From contig NZ_CP121017.1 in NCBI RefSeq assembly GCF_041468085.1, forward strand, positions 1,405,501 through 1,469,500: DNA of 64,000 bases, written 5' to 3'. Of the stretch, positions 1 through 7,788 are shown one piece after another. Positions within the stretch are counted from its first letter, which is position 1. Every line of letters begins with the position of its first letter. The notes beneath the pieces are model-generated. The model was given only the letters and a program-made list of their open reading frames with translations. It did not search any database and was not told the origin of the DNA. A program made the translations under genes and the position numbers. The stretch comes from Tistrella mobilis (GTDB taxonomy: Bacteria; Pseudomonadota; Alphaproteobacteria; Tistrellales; Tistrellaceae).

Positions 1-987
1 TTCGAAGACGGTGTATTCGCTGTACAGAAATTCCTTCGGGGCGCCGAAATCCGGCGGCAGGCCGAAATCGGGAACCGCGTTCAGAAAGTGGATGGAGATA
101 TCCGCAGGATGGGCGTAGTTCGACACGCGGATGCGCTGGTTGACGGTGAACATGGCGCCGGTGACACAGATGCCGGTGTGGCCACCGGTCACGCCGGCCT
201 TTTTGATGACCGAGAAGTCGCGAATGCCCCAGCCGCGCGGGCAATCCCGATTTTTGAGCGTGTCCAGGGTTTCGAGCATCAGGCAGTACTGATGGCCGCC
301 GGTGTGGACCAGCATGGTGACGCTGGTACCGCTGCCTTCGAGAACCGTCTTGTTGATACGGTGTCCGCCCGCGAGCGGGATCTCACCCTGGGGCAGGATC
401 ACATGGCGAGAGGCGGCGAGCGCCCTGTTCAGGGCCGCCGAATTGACGACGCCCTCGGAACTGGTCAGGCTGCGCGGGCGGCAGCCATACCAGGCGGCAT
501 AGACCGGCCCTTCGAAGCTTCGCCGCCAGCGGCCGGGACTGGTGCCGGCGACCGCGTCGGGTTTGACCAGGATACCGTCGTCATCGGCCGCGGTCGAAGC
601 GGGATCGTAGACGAACCAGCCGCTACCACCATCACCGGGCAGATCGTGGCCGTGGACATAGACCGCCCCGTTCAGCACCGGCCAGGCCCTCAACCCAGCC
701 AGATGAGCGGGATATTCGACGCCGCCGTCGACCGGGTCGGCCGACCAGATCAGGGTGCCGTCGGTGCGATCGAGCCGGGCGGCTGCCGGGGCATCATCCA
801 GCCAGATCTCGGGGAAACGGCCATCCGCGTCGGACAGGATCGGATGGCCATGGGTGGCGGTATGGGCGGCATCGACCCAGGCCGTCTTGGGCGTGGTGGT
901 GCCGGCATCGAACAGATGAAGTCGGGTGGACGGGTAGGGCGTGCCGTTGCCATCGACCGGGACGGGGATCGGCAGGACGAACTTCAT
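1..987 (-). CDS. Phage tail-spike/tail-fibre-like protein, N-terminal part (runs off left edge)
   Basis: The frame is open from ATG at 987 to base 1 (329 codons) with no stop, so the C-terminus lies outside the window. The start has GGGAG eight bases upstream. Residues about 1-65 resemble the N-terminal adaptor segment of many phage tail spikes and fibres: a 'LFDAGTTTPKT' stretch, then a 'HPILSDADGRFPEIWL' stretch. Residues about 180-329 look like the start of a right-handed beta-helix of the pectate-lyase-3 type (an 'LNRALAASRHVILPQGEI' segment followed by a glycine- and histidine-rich part). In this family the N-terminus attaches to the virion and the helix binds or cleaves surface polysaccharide. 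No other phage gene is visible, so prophage, tailocin or a stand-alone gene cannot be separated. The family assignment is by pattern recognition. Confidence 0.7.
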   Translation of the reverse strand, partial: MKFVLPIPVPVDGNGTPYPSTRLHLFDAGTTTPKTAWVDAAHTATHGHPILSDADGRFPEIWLDDAPAAARLDRTDGTLIWSADPVDGGVEYPAHLAGLRAWPVLNGAVYVHGHDLPGDGGSGWFVYDPASTAADDDGILVKPDAVAGTSPGRWRRSFEGPVYAAWYGCRPRSLTSSEGVVNSAALNRALAASRHVILPQGEIPLAGGHRINKTVLEGSGTSVTMLVHTGGHQYCLMLETLDTLKNRDCPRGWGIRDFSVIKKAGVTGGHTGICVTGAMFTVNQRIRVSNYAHPADISIHFLNAVPDFGLPPDFGAPKEFLYSEYTVFE

Positions 988-1102
988 GGGGCAAACTCCC
1001 GCTGCAAATGCTGTCCGGAGGCCTCCGTTCCAGGCTGGCGCGGAATACCTTCGGATGCGGGAGTCAGGCTAAGTACCGACAGGTTTCGTGTAAAAATCTG
1101 TT

Positions 1103-1121
1103 ATGTTGCAACATGTTGCAT
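1103..1121. promoter_or_regulatory. Palindrome and direct repeat upstream of the tail-spike gene
   Basis: Bases 1107-1120 (TGCAACATGTTGCA) form a perfect 14-bp palindrome. The octamer ATGTTGCA also occurs twice, at 1103 and 1113, a 10-bp period or about one helical turn. The site lies 116 bp before the tail-spike ATG and just beyond the ubiX stop codon, in a locally AT-rich gap. It could be an operator for the tail-spike gene. No convincing -35/-10 pair was found beside it. Confidence 0.35.
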
Positions 1122-1787
1122 CTAAAGATCAGCCTGTGCCTTATCCGGAGTGGCTGCCGTCTCCCGCCACCGCTTCAGCCCCGGCGTGTCGATGTCGAAG
1201 AGGTCCAGGACCCGGCCGAGGGTGTGGTCGATCATCGCCTGCAGGCTGTCGGGCTTTGCATAGAAGGCCGGCACCGGCGGGGCGATGATGGCGCCGGCTT
1301 CGGCGGCCTGGGTCATGGCGCGCAGATGGCCCAGATGCAGCGGGGTTTCGCGGACCATCAGCACCAGCCGGCGGCGTTCCTTCAGCACCACATCGGCGGC
1401 CCGGGTCAGAAGGCCGGTGGTGTTGCCATAGGCGATCTCCGACAGGCTGCGGATCGAGCAGGGGGCGACCACCATGCCCAGGGTGCGGAACGAACCGCTG
1501 GAGATCGCGGCGCCGACATCGCGCGGATCATGGACCGTATGGGCCAGCGCCTTCACCTCGGCCACGCGCAGATCGGTTTCGTAGGCAACCGTCATTTCGG
1601 CCGCCTTGCTCATCACCAGATGGCTCTCGATCCCGGCCGATTTCAGCAACTGCAACAGACGGATACCGTAGACGACGCCCGAGGCGCCCGAGATGCCGAC
1701 GATCAGACGGCGGGGCCCATGCCGGGCCATGCCATTCATTGCCGTCATCGAACCGTCATCAGGGGGGTTGAAGCCGTCCGTCGTCAT
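1122..1787 (-). CDS. ubiX: UbiX-type flavin prenyltransferase
   Basis: UbiX attaches a dimethylallyl group to FMN to make the prenyl-FMN cofactor used by UbiD decarboxylases, classically in ubiquinone synthesis. The protein has the family opening 'RLIVGISGASGVVYGIRLL' (FMN-binding loop), 'VVAPCSIRSLSEIAYG' in the middle, and 'VLMVRETPLHLGHL'. It is a soluble cytoplasmic family of about 190-210 residues and this one fits. The start is uncertain: 1787 has a weak AGAAAG upstream, while ATG at 1748, 1739 and 1730 would give a shorter leader. No ubiD is in the window. The gene is divergent from the YdcH-like gene. Confidence 0.88.
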   Translation of the reverse strand: MTTDGFNPPDDGSMTAMNGMARHGPRRLIVGISGASGVVYGIRLLQLLKSAGIESHLVMSKAAEMTVAYETDLRVAEVKALAHTVHDPRDVGAAISSGSFRTLGMVVAPCSIRSLSEIAYGNTTGLLTRAADVVLKERRRLVLMVRETPLHLGHLRAMTQAAEAGAIIAPPVPAFYAKPDSLQAMIDHTLGRVLDLFDIDTPGLKRWRETAATPDKAQADL

Positions 1788-1893
1788 ATCCACGTAACTT
1801 TCTGAGGGGTCGCCCTGTGAAAGGGGCCGGGCCGCGCCACGGGAGGTGGCGGTCTGTCCCGGTCCAAGATGGTATTGCGCAACGGAGGTGTCC

Positions 1894-2061
1894 ATGAGCG
1901 TTCAGGCGCGTGTCGAAGCCTTGAAGCAGAAGCATGCCGCTCTCGACGAGGCGTTGCACAGTGAATACATCCGCCCGAAGCCGGACGATCAGGCGATCGC
2001 CGAGCTGAAGCGCAGCAAGCTGAAAGTCAAGGAAGAGATCTCGCGGCTGGAGATCAACTGA
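1894..2061 (+). CDS. YdcH/DUF465 family small coiled-coil protein
   Basis: This is a 55-residue charged peptide. ATG at 1894 is preceded by GGAGG at ideal spacing. It is almost wholly helical and rich in Lys and Glu ('ARVEALKQKHAALDEALH', then 'ELKRSKLKVKEEISRLE'), the pattern of the DUF465/YdcH family, short coiled-coil proteins common in alphaproteobacteria. No molecular function is established. It is divergent from ubiX and is followed by a strong bidirectional terminator. Confidence 0.82.
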   Translation: MSVQARVEALKQKHAALDEALHSEYIRPKPDDQAIAELKRSKLKVKEEISRLEIN

Positions 2062-2183
2062 CCCGGTAGACCCGCCTTCCCGAGGCCGTAGTGCCCGCCG
2101 GCGGGATGCCGGCCTGTGCTGCGGCAATCAGGCCGCGGCCGTCTGGTGCCGATACGGCCGATGAAGACCCCCGCGATCCCGCG

Positions 2184-2218
2184 AAACCCCTGCCGCCCGG
2201 ATGGACGGCAGGGGTTTT
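2184..2218. terminator. Bidirectional intrinsic terminator
   Basis: A 9-bp perfect GC stem (CCCCTGCCG at 2187-2195, CGGCAGGGG at 2206-2214) with a 10-nt loop is flanked by AAA on the left and TTTT on the right, so it works on both strands. It separates the YdcH-like gene from the convergent acyl-CoA synthetase. Confidence 0.85.
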
Positions 2219-2249
2219 CGTATGACGGGGGCCGGCTGCCTGTAGTTTC

Positions 2250-3887
2250 TTACAGCTCTCGCGCCCGTTCGCGGAGCACGAATTTCTGCACCTTGCCGGT
2301 CGAGGTCTTGGGCAGGTCGGTGAAGACGAAGGTCTTGGGCAGCTTGAAGCGGGCCAGATGCTTCGCGCAGTGCTCGCGAATCTCGGCTTCGGTGGTGGTG
2401 GAACCGGGCTTCAGGGTGATGAAGGCGCAGGGTGTTTCGCCCCACTTCTCATCCGGCCGGGCGACGACGGCGGCTTCCATCACCGCCGGATGGCTGTAGA
2501 GCACTTCTTCGACCTCGATCGACGAAATGTTCTCGCCGCCCGAGATGATGATATCCTTCGACCGGTCCTTGAGTTCGATATAGCCGTCGGGGTGCATCAC
2601 CCCCAGATCGCCGGAATGGAACCAACCGCCGGCAAAGGCCTTGTCGGTGGCCGACTTATTCTTCAGATAGCCTTTCATGGTGATGTTGCCGCGCATCATC
2701 ACCTCACCCATGGTCCGGCCGTCGGCCGGTACGGGCTCCAGCGTTTCGGGATCGGCGACCGTCAGCCCCTGCTGCAGGGCATAGCGCACGCCCTGGCGCG
2801 CCTTGATCCGCGCACGCTCCTCCAGCGGCTTCGCATCCCATTCGGGCTTCCATTCGCAGACCACCACCGGGCCGTAGACTTCCGTCAGGCCATAGACATG
2901 GGTGATCTCGAAGCCCATCGCCTCCATGCCCGCAATCACCGAAGAGGGCGGGGCAGAGGCGGCGGTCATCATCTGGATCTTGTGGTCGAAATTGCGCTTC
3001 ACCTCAGCGGGCGCATTGACCAGCAGGCCGAGCACGGTGGGGGCCCCGCAGAGATGGGTGACGCCGTGGGTCTCGATTGCATCGAAGATCGCTTTGGCCT
3101 CAACCCGGCGCAGGCAGACCTGGGTACCCGCGGCTGCAACCATGGTGTAAGGGAAGCACCAGCCCGAGCAATGGAACATGGGCAGGGTCCAGAGATAGAC
3201 CGAGCCCTTGGGCAGATCCCAGGTCAGGATGTTGTTGACCCCGTTCATCCAGGCGCCGCGATGGCTGTAGACCACGCCCTTGGGATCGCCCGTGGTGCCC
3301 GAGGTATAGCCCAGCGAAATCGATTGCCACTCGTCGGCCGGCATCTCCCAGGCATAGTGGGGGTCGCCTTCGGCCAGCAGCGCCTCGTACTCGATCTCGC
3401 CCAGGAACTCGCCATGGGTGATCGCCGGGTCGTCGATGTCGATCACCAGGGGCTTGTCGTCCAGCAGCTCCAGCGTCGCCTTGATCACGCCGCTGAATTC
3501 GCGGTCGGTGAACAGGACCTTGGTTTCCGCATGTTTCAGGATGAAGGCGAGCGCTTCCGGGTCGAGCCGGATGTTCAGCTCGTTCAGCACCGCGCCGGTC
3601 ATCGGCACGCCGTAATGGGCCTCCAGCATGGCGGGCGTATTGGGCGCCATGATCGACACCGTGTCGCCATAGCCGATGCCGCGGGCCGCCAGGGCCGAGG
3701 CCAGGCGCCGGCAGCGGGCATAGAGTTCGCGATAGGTCCAGCGCTGATCGCCATGGATCACCGCCACCCGGTCGGGATGGACGTCGGCCGTGCGCTCCAG
3801 CAGCGAGAGCGGGGTCAGCGGCTGGTAGTTCGCCGGGTTGCGATCGAGGTTGGTGTCGTATTTCGACGGGGTGCTCTCGGCCGACAT
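2250..3887 (-). CDS. AMP-forming acyl-CoA synthetase (medium/long-chain or DmdB-like)
   Basis: This adenylate-forming enzyme makes acyl-CoA from a carboxylic acid, ATP and CoA. It has 545 residues, normal for the family. The P-loop motif YTSGTTGDPKG lies at about residues 194-204, the hinge region 'YIELKDRSKDIIISGGENI' follows, and the catalytic C-terminal lysine is in PKTSTGKVQ near the end. The 'LWTLPMFHCSGWCFPY' stretch is typical of the subgroup that includes 3-methylmercaptopropionate-CoA ligase and medium-chain acyl-CoA ligases; the substrate cannot be read from sequence. GGAGAG lies upstream of the ATG. It sits 91 bp downstream of a second acyl-CoA synthetase on the same strand. Confidence 0.88.
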   Translation of the reverse strand: MSAESTPSKYDTNLDRNPANYQPLTPLSLLERTADVHPDRVAVIHGDQRWTYRELYARCRRLASALAARGIGYGDTVSIMAPNTPAMLEAHYGVPMTGAVLNELNIRLDPEALAFILKHAETKVLFTDREFSGVIKATLELLDDKPLVIDIDDPAITHGEFLGEIEYEALLAEGDPHYAWEMPADEWQSISLGYTSGTTGDPKGVVYSHRGAWMNGVNNILTWDLPKGSVYLWTLPMFHCSGWCFPYTMVAAAGTQVCLRRVEAKAIFDAIETHGVTHLCGAPTVLGLLVNAPAEVKRNFDHKIQMMTAASAPPSSVIAGMEAMGFEITHVYGLTEVYGPVVVCEWKPEWDAKPLEERARIKARQGVRYALQQGLTVADPETLEPVPADGRTMGEVMMRGNITMKGYLKNKSATDKAFAGGWFHSGDLGVMHPDGYIELKDRSKDIIISGGENISSIEVEEVLYSHPAVMEAAVVARPDEKWGETPCAFITLKPGSTTTEAEIREHCAKHLARFKLPKTFVFTDLPKTSTGKVQKFVLRERAREL

Positions 3888-3922
3888 GGGGTGGTCTCTC
3901 CGGATGGTCCTGAAAACCTGAA

Positions 3923-3951
3923 GGCGCGACCACCCGCAAGGCGGTCGCGCC
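3923..3951 (-). terminator. Hairpin after the acetyl-CoA synthetase-like gene
   Basis: GGCGCGACC (3923-3931) pairs perfectly with GGTCGCGCC (3943-3951). On the minus strand it is followed by TTCAGGTTTTC, a weak U-tract. It lies between two co-directional acyl-CoA synthetase genes, so it may partly uncouple them. Confidence 0.5.
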
Positions 3952-3978
3952 AGGATCGTTATAATTCCGCAGAGCGGA

Positions 3979-5895
3979 TCATTCGTCGAGGGTTGAGGTG
4001 TCGCCCTCTGGCAGCCCCAGCTCGCGGGCCTTGAGCAGGCGGCGCATGATCTTGCCCGACCGGGTTTTGGGCAGCTTGTCGACGATCACCAGTTCCGAGG
4101 GCTGGGCGATCGGGCCCAGATCCTCGCGGACATGGGCGACCAGCTTCGCGACCAGGGCCTGATCGCCGGTCTCGCCGGCGCGCACCACCACGAAGGCCTT
4201 GATCTTTTCGCCCTTCAGATCGTCGGGCAGGCCGACCACGGCGGCCTCGGCGACGGCCGGATGGCCGACCAGAGAGCTTTCGACATCGGCCGTGCCGATG
4301 CGGTGGCCGGCCACGTTGATGACGTCGTCGGAGCGGCCGAGCAGGGCGATATAGCCTTCATCGTCCCGCACCGCCAGATCGCCGGTGACATAGCCGCCCA
4401 GACGTTCCGACCAGTAGCTTGCATAGCGCTTGGGGTCGCCCCAGACCGTACGCAGCATGTAGGGCAGGGGCTGTTCCACCACGAACAGCCCGCCCTGACC
4501 ATTGGGAACGTCCGCCCCCGTCTCGGGATCGACGATCCGGGCGAGCAGCGTGGGCATGGCGATGCCGGCGCGGCCCGGCCGGCTGGCCATGGCCGGATAG
4601 GTGCCGAGCATGGGGCTTGCCACCTCGGTCTGGAAGAAGTTGTCGACGCAATGCGCGAAGGCCTCGCCGTCATCCGAGAGGATCTCGCGCTGCGCCCAGG
4701 ACCAGGCCTCGGGGTTCAGCGGCTCGCCCGCGCAGGCCATGACCTTCAGGCTGCGGCGGGAGTATTTCTTCACGAAATCGCTGCCGAACCGCATCCACAT
4801 CCGCACCGCCGTGGGCGCCGTGAACATCTCCGTCACCCCGAAGCGGTCGACGACGTCCCAGGTGACGCCGGCATCGGGATAGTCGGGGGTGCCTTCACGG
4901 ATGATCTGATGACAGCCGACCAGCATCGGCCCATAAGCGATGTAGGAATGACCCACGATCCAGCCGATATCCGACAGCGACCACCAGACCGAATCCTGCG
5001 TCACGCCGAAGAAGGTGCGGATCAGCGTGTCGCAGCCGACCATATAGCCGCCATGGACATGGACCACGCCCTTGGGCGCGCCGGTGGTGCCCGAGGTATA
5101 GAGGATGAAGAGGGGATCTTCCGCCTCCATTTCCTCGGCCTCGATGAAGTCGGGCTGATGGGCGATGAGGGCGGCGAAATCGACCTCGCCGGCCGCGACC
5201 TCGCGACCGGTGCGCGACAGCACCACGACATGGTCCAGCTTCGGCGCATCCTCGCCCGAAAGGGCCCGGTCGACGATGCCCTTCAGGTCGACGATCTTGC
5301 CCCGCCGCCAGGTCGCGTCGGACACCAGCACCACTTTCGCGCCGCTATCCTGGATGCGCTTCTTCAGCGCACCTTCGCCCATGCCGGCATAGACCATGGA
5401 ATGCACCGCGCCGATGCGCGCGCAGGCATGCATCGAGAACACGCCTTCCGGGGTCAGCGGCATGTAGATGACCACCCGATCGCCGCGGGCGACACCCAGG
5501 CTTTTCAACCCGTTGGCAATCCGGCAGACCTCGGCCAGGGCCTCGGCATAGGTGAAGCTGCGTTCCTCGCCGTTTTCCGAGACGAAGGTCATCGCCTTGG
5601 CTTCGCCGCGGCCGGCCTTCACATGGCGGTCCAGGCAGTTGATCGAGATGTTGGTACGTCCGCCGGTGAACCACTGATGGTCCGGCATCTCGAAACGGCA
5701 GACCTCGTCCCAGGGCTTCGTCCAGGTCAGGCTTTGCGCCCGCTCTGCCCAGTAGCCGAGCGGGTCGGCATTGGCGGCGGCGACATAGGCCTTCGGATCC
5801 TTCACCGTCGCGGCCTCGACGACACGCGCCGGCGGATCGAAGCGTTCGGTGACGGTCAGCAGCGCGGCGATCTTGGCGGCGGCCTGATCGGACAT
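3979..5895 (-). CDS. Acetyl/propionyl-CoA synthetase-like AMP-forming ligase
   Basis: This 638-residue protein has the length and plan of acetyl-CoA synthetases: N-terminal cap, 'YTSGTTGAPKG' P-loop at about 256-266, a 'DIGWIVGHSYIAYGPM' segment matching the Acs acyl-pocket region, 'GRSDDVINVAGHRIGT' hinge, and 'PKTRSGKIMRR', whose lysine is the usual acetylation-controlled catalytic residue. The expected Acs 'WQTETGG' motif is replaced by 'FQTEVASPML', so acetate may not be the substrate; propionate or another short acid is possible. No acetyltransferase or deacetylase regulator is adjacent. The start ATG is in a clear 5' position with an AT-rich region upstream. Confidence 0.85.
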   Translation of the reverse strand: MSDQAAAKIAALLTVTERFDPPARVVEAATVKDPKAYVAAANADPLGYWAERAQSLTWTKPWDEVCRFEMPDHQWFTGGRTNISINCLDRHVKAGRGEAKAMTFVSENGEERSFTYAEALAEVCRIANGLKSLGVARGDRVVIYMPLTPEGVFSMHACARIGAVHSMVYAGMGEGALKKRIQDSGAKVVLVSDATWRRGKIVDLKGIVDRALSGEDAPKLDHVVVLSRTGREVAAGEVDFAALIAHQPDFIEAEEMEAEDPLFILYTSGTTGAPKGVVHVHGGYMVGCDTLIRTFFGVTQDSVWWSLSDIGWIVGHSYIAYGPMLVGCHQIIREGTPDYPDAGVTWDVVDRFGVTEMFTAPTAVRMWMRFGSDFVKKYSRRSLKVMACAGEPLNPEAWSWAQREILSDDGEAFAHCVDNFFQTEVASPMLGTYPAMASRPGRAGIAMPTLLARIVDPETGADVPNGQGGLFVVEQPLPYMLRTVWGDPKRYASYWSERLGGYVTGDLAVRDDEGYIALLGRSDDVINVAGHRIGTADVESSLVGHPAVAEAAVVGLPDDLKGEKIKAFVVVRAGETGDQALVAKLVAHVREDLGPIAQPSELVIVDKLPKTRSGKIMRRLLKARELGLPEGDTSTLDE

Positions 5896-6249
5896 GGTCG
5901 TTTCCCCCTGGCTGCGGACGGCCTGCGCCTCGACGCAATAATTATCGGGATGCCCGGCCCGTCGTCCGCGTAATTTCCCACCGGTTCCCGTTGAAAGAGT
6001 TGATCGGGTAAAACATGGTTCAAGTCAAGGGTGTGGACCCCCTCCGATGGTCGGGGGGCGGGGCGCCGGTGCAGACACGCATCCGCAGGACCGGCCCGCT
6101 ATCCGCGGTGGTGTATCATCTGTCTTGAAATTAAATTATAATCAACAGGCAAAACAAAAAATCTACTTGCGTGTACACTCACGTAAATACATGATCATTC
6201 TGTCGCGGCCATCTCCTTCGTCCCCGCCGCGGCTCGTTTCCGGGAGTTA
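5896..6249. other. Intergenic region with AT-rich island and imperfect palindrome
   Basis: This gap lies between two divergent genes. Bases about 6115-6200 are strikingly AT-rich for this genome and contain TTGAAA (6125) and a perfect TATAAT (6137-6142), though not at promoter spacing from each other. A 20-bp imperfect palindrome (16 of 20 positions symmetric) occupies 6165-6184 around the core GTGTACAC. No protein gene is supported here. Promoters for the acyl-CoA synthetase (minus) and the MFS gene or a small RNA (plus) are the likely content. Confidence 0.45.
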
Positions 6250-6284
6250 GCCGGCCGATCAGCGGTTGATCGGCCGGCCTTTTT
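6250..6284 (+). terminator. Strong intrinsic terminator with no obvious upstream gene
   Basis: A perfect 12-bp stem (GCCGGCCGATCA, 6250-6261, with its complement at 6267-6278) has a 5-nt loop and is followed by CTTTTT. It is oriented to stop plus-strand transcription, yet the nearest upstream gene is on the minus strand. That implies either a short untranslated transcript from the AT-rich island, or a leader that is terminated before the MFS gene at 6438. Confidence 0.8.
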
Positions 6285-6437
6285 CCATGAGATTCCTGCG
6301 GATCTGAGGGCAAGCTCTGCTTCGCCTTCTGCCAAGATGGACGGGAGTATGGGGTAATTGCCGACAGTGAGATGATGACGAACCCTGTCGGGCGCGGCTA
6401 AATGCCGCGCAGTCTCATCTCTCGCGGAGCCGCCCCC

Positions 6438-7703
6438 ATGCCCGCCTCTCCCGCATCCTCGCGTCAGCCCGGCTTCGGCCTGGCGGCCTGGACCGTCGTG
6501 GTCATCGGCTTCCTGTCGCTCGGGCTCGCCTTTTCGACCCGCGCGGCGCTGGGCCTCGCCATGCCGGTCTGGGAACAGGCGGAAGGCTGGAGCCGGACCG
6601 AGGTTTCCAATGCCGGTGCGCTCGCCCTGGTGGTGATGGCCCTGCTGGCACCGACCGCCGGTCTTTTGACCGACAGCCATGGGCCGCGCCGCCTGCTGGG
6701 GGCCGGGCTGGTGATGGTTGCCGCCGCGGCCGGGCTGATCTCGCTGGCTGACGGGCCGGTGATGCTGATCCTGGCCTTCTCGGTTGTCGGCGGCATCGGC
6801 TTCGGTGCGGTGGCGACCCATGTGGTGGCGACCGCCGTGGCACTGATGGTGCCGCCCGCCCGCCGCGGCTTCGCCACCGGCATCGCCACCGCAGGTGCCA
6901 CGGCCGGGCAGCTGGCCCTGGTGCCGATCCTGTCGGTCTGGATGACGGCGGACGACTGGCGCAGCGGCTTCATCGGCCTCGCCATTGCGGCCGGCGTGGC
7001 GGCGGTGGCGGCTTTCGTGCTGCTGCCGCGGGCCCGCGCCGCAGCGGTCGCCTCAGGAGGGGTTGCACCGGTCGCAGAGCCCATGGCCCGGCGGATCGGC
7101 TTCCTGGCCACCAATCCGGTTTTTCACGCCCTGTTCTGGAGCTTCTTCATCTGCGGCATCACCACCTCGGGGGTGATCGAGGTGCATCTGATGCCCTATG
7201 CCGCACTCTGCGGTTTCCCGCCATTGCCGTCCGCCACGGCCTATGGCGTGCTTTGTGCCGTCAATCTGGGCGGCATGATCCTGGCGGGCCATCTGGGCGA
7301 CCGGGTCGATCGCGGGCGGTTGCTGGCGGTCATCTATGCCGGCCGGGCAGGGGCGCTGGTGCTGCTGGTCTTCATCGGCGACGATTACGGCCTGCTGCTG
7401 ATCTTCGCGGTGCTGTTCGGCCTGTTCGACTATTCCACCGTCGCCCCTACCGCGGGTCTTGTCGCCGACCGCCTGGGCCTGCACCGGATGGGCCTGGCCA
7501 TGGGGCTGCTTTCGGCCGGCCACTCGCTGGGTGCCGCGCTGGGTGCCTGGGCAGGCGGCCGGATCTTCGCCGCCACTGGCGATTATGCCGGGCTCTGGTA
7601 TGGCGCTGCGGCACTTTCGGGCGTGGCGGTGCTGATCGTGCTGACCCTCGCACGGCCGCGCGGCCGCGATCTGCGCCCCGGGCGGGAGGCGCTGCCTGCC
7701 TGA
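6438..7703 (+). CDS. Major facilitator superfamily transporter
   Basis: This is an inner-membrane secondary transporter of 421 residues with about twelve hydrophobic segments. It has a 'GLLTDSHGPRRLLG' loop after the second helix and 'GHLGDRVDRGRLL' in the second half, both matching the MFS loop 2-3 and 8-9 pattern (G-x-x-x-D-R/H-x-G-R-R). ATG at 6438 is chosen because GGAG lies eight bases upstream; an ATG at 6402 has no ribosome site. The substrate is unknown. A terminator at 6250-6284 lies in its leader region. Confidence 0.82.
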   Translation: MPASPASSRQPGFGLAAWTVVVIGFLSLGLAFSTRAALGLAMPVWEQAEGWSRTEVSNAGALALVVMALLAPTAGLLTDSHGPRRLLGAGLVMVAAAAGLISLADGPVMLILAFSVVGGIGFGAVATHVVATAVALMVPPARRGFATGIATAGATAGQLALVPILSVWMTADDWRSGFIGLAIAAGVAAVAAFVLLPRARAAAVASGGVAPVAEPMARRIGFLATNPVFHALFWSFFICGITTSGVIEVHLMPYAALCGFPPLPSATAYGVLCAVNLGGMILAGHLGDRVDRGRLLAVIYAGRAGALVLLVFIGDDYGLLLIFAVLFGLFDYSTVAPTAGLVADRLGLHRMGLAMGLLSAGHSLGAALGAWAGGRIFAATGDYAGLWYGAAALSGVAVLIVLTLARPRGRDLRPGREALPA

Positions 7704-7788
7704 TATGTGGTCACCTGCCATTAATTTCGTGTCACGCAGCTTCCCTGACCTCCGGTCGGGAGACTATGCTGGGGCCTGATTGGACACG

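Noticed and set aside
2358-5973. Two very long plus-strand open frames opposite the acyl-CoA synthetases
   Set aside because: GC-rich codon bias leaves the opposite strand open. The minus-strand products have complete catalytic motifs; the plus frames are His/Gly/Arg-rich without domains.
6125-6142. TTGAAA and TATAAT as a promoter pair
   Set aside because: Only 6 bp separate them, far from the 16-18 bp needed.
6047-6250. Possible 67-codon plus-strand gene before the orphan terminator
   Set aside because: No ribosome site, no recognisable composition, and it crosses the AT-rich promoter-like island; a non-coding transcript is more likely.
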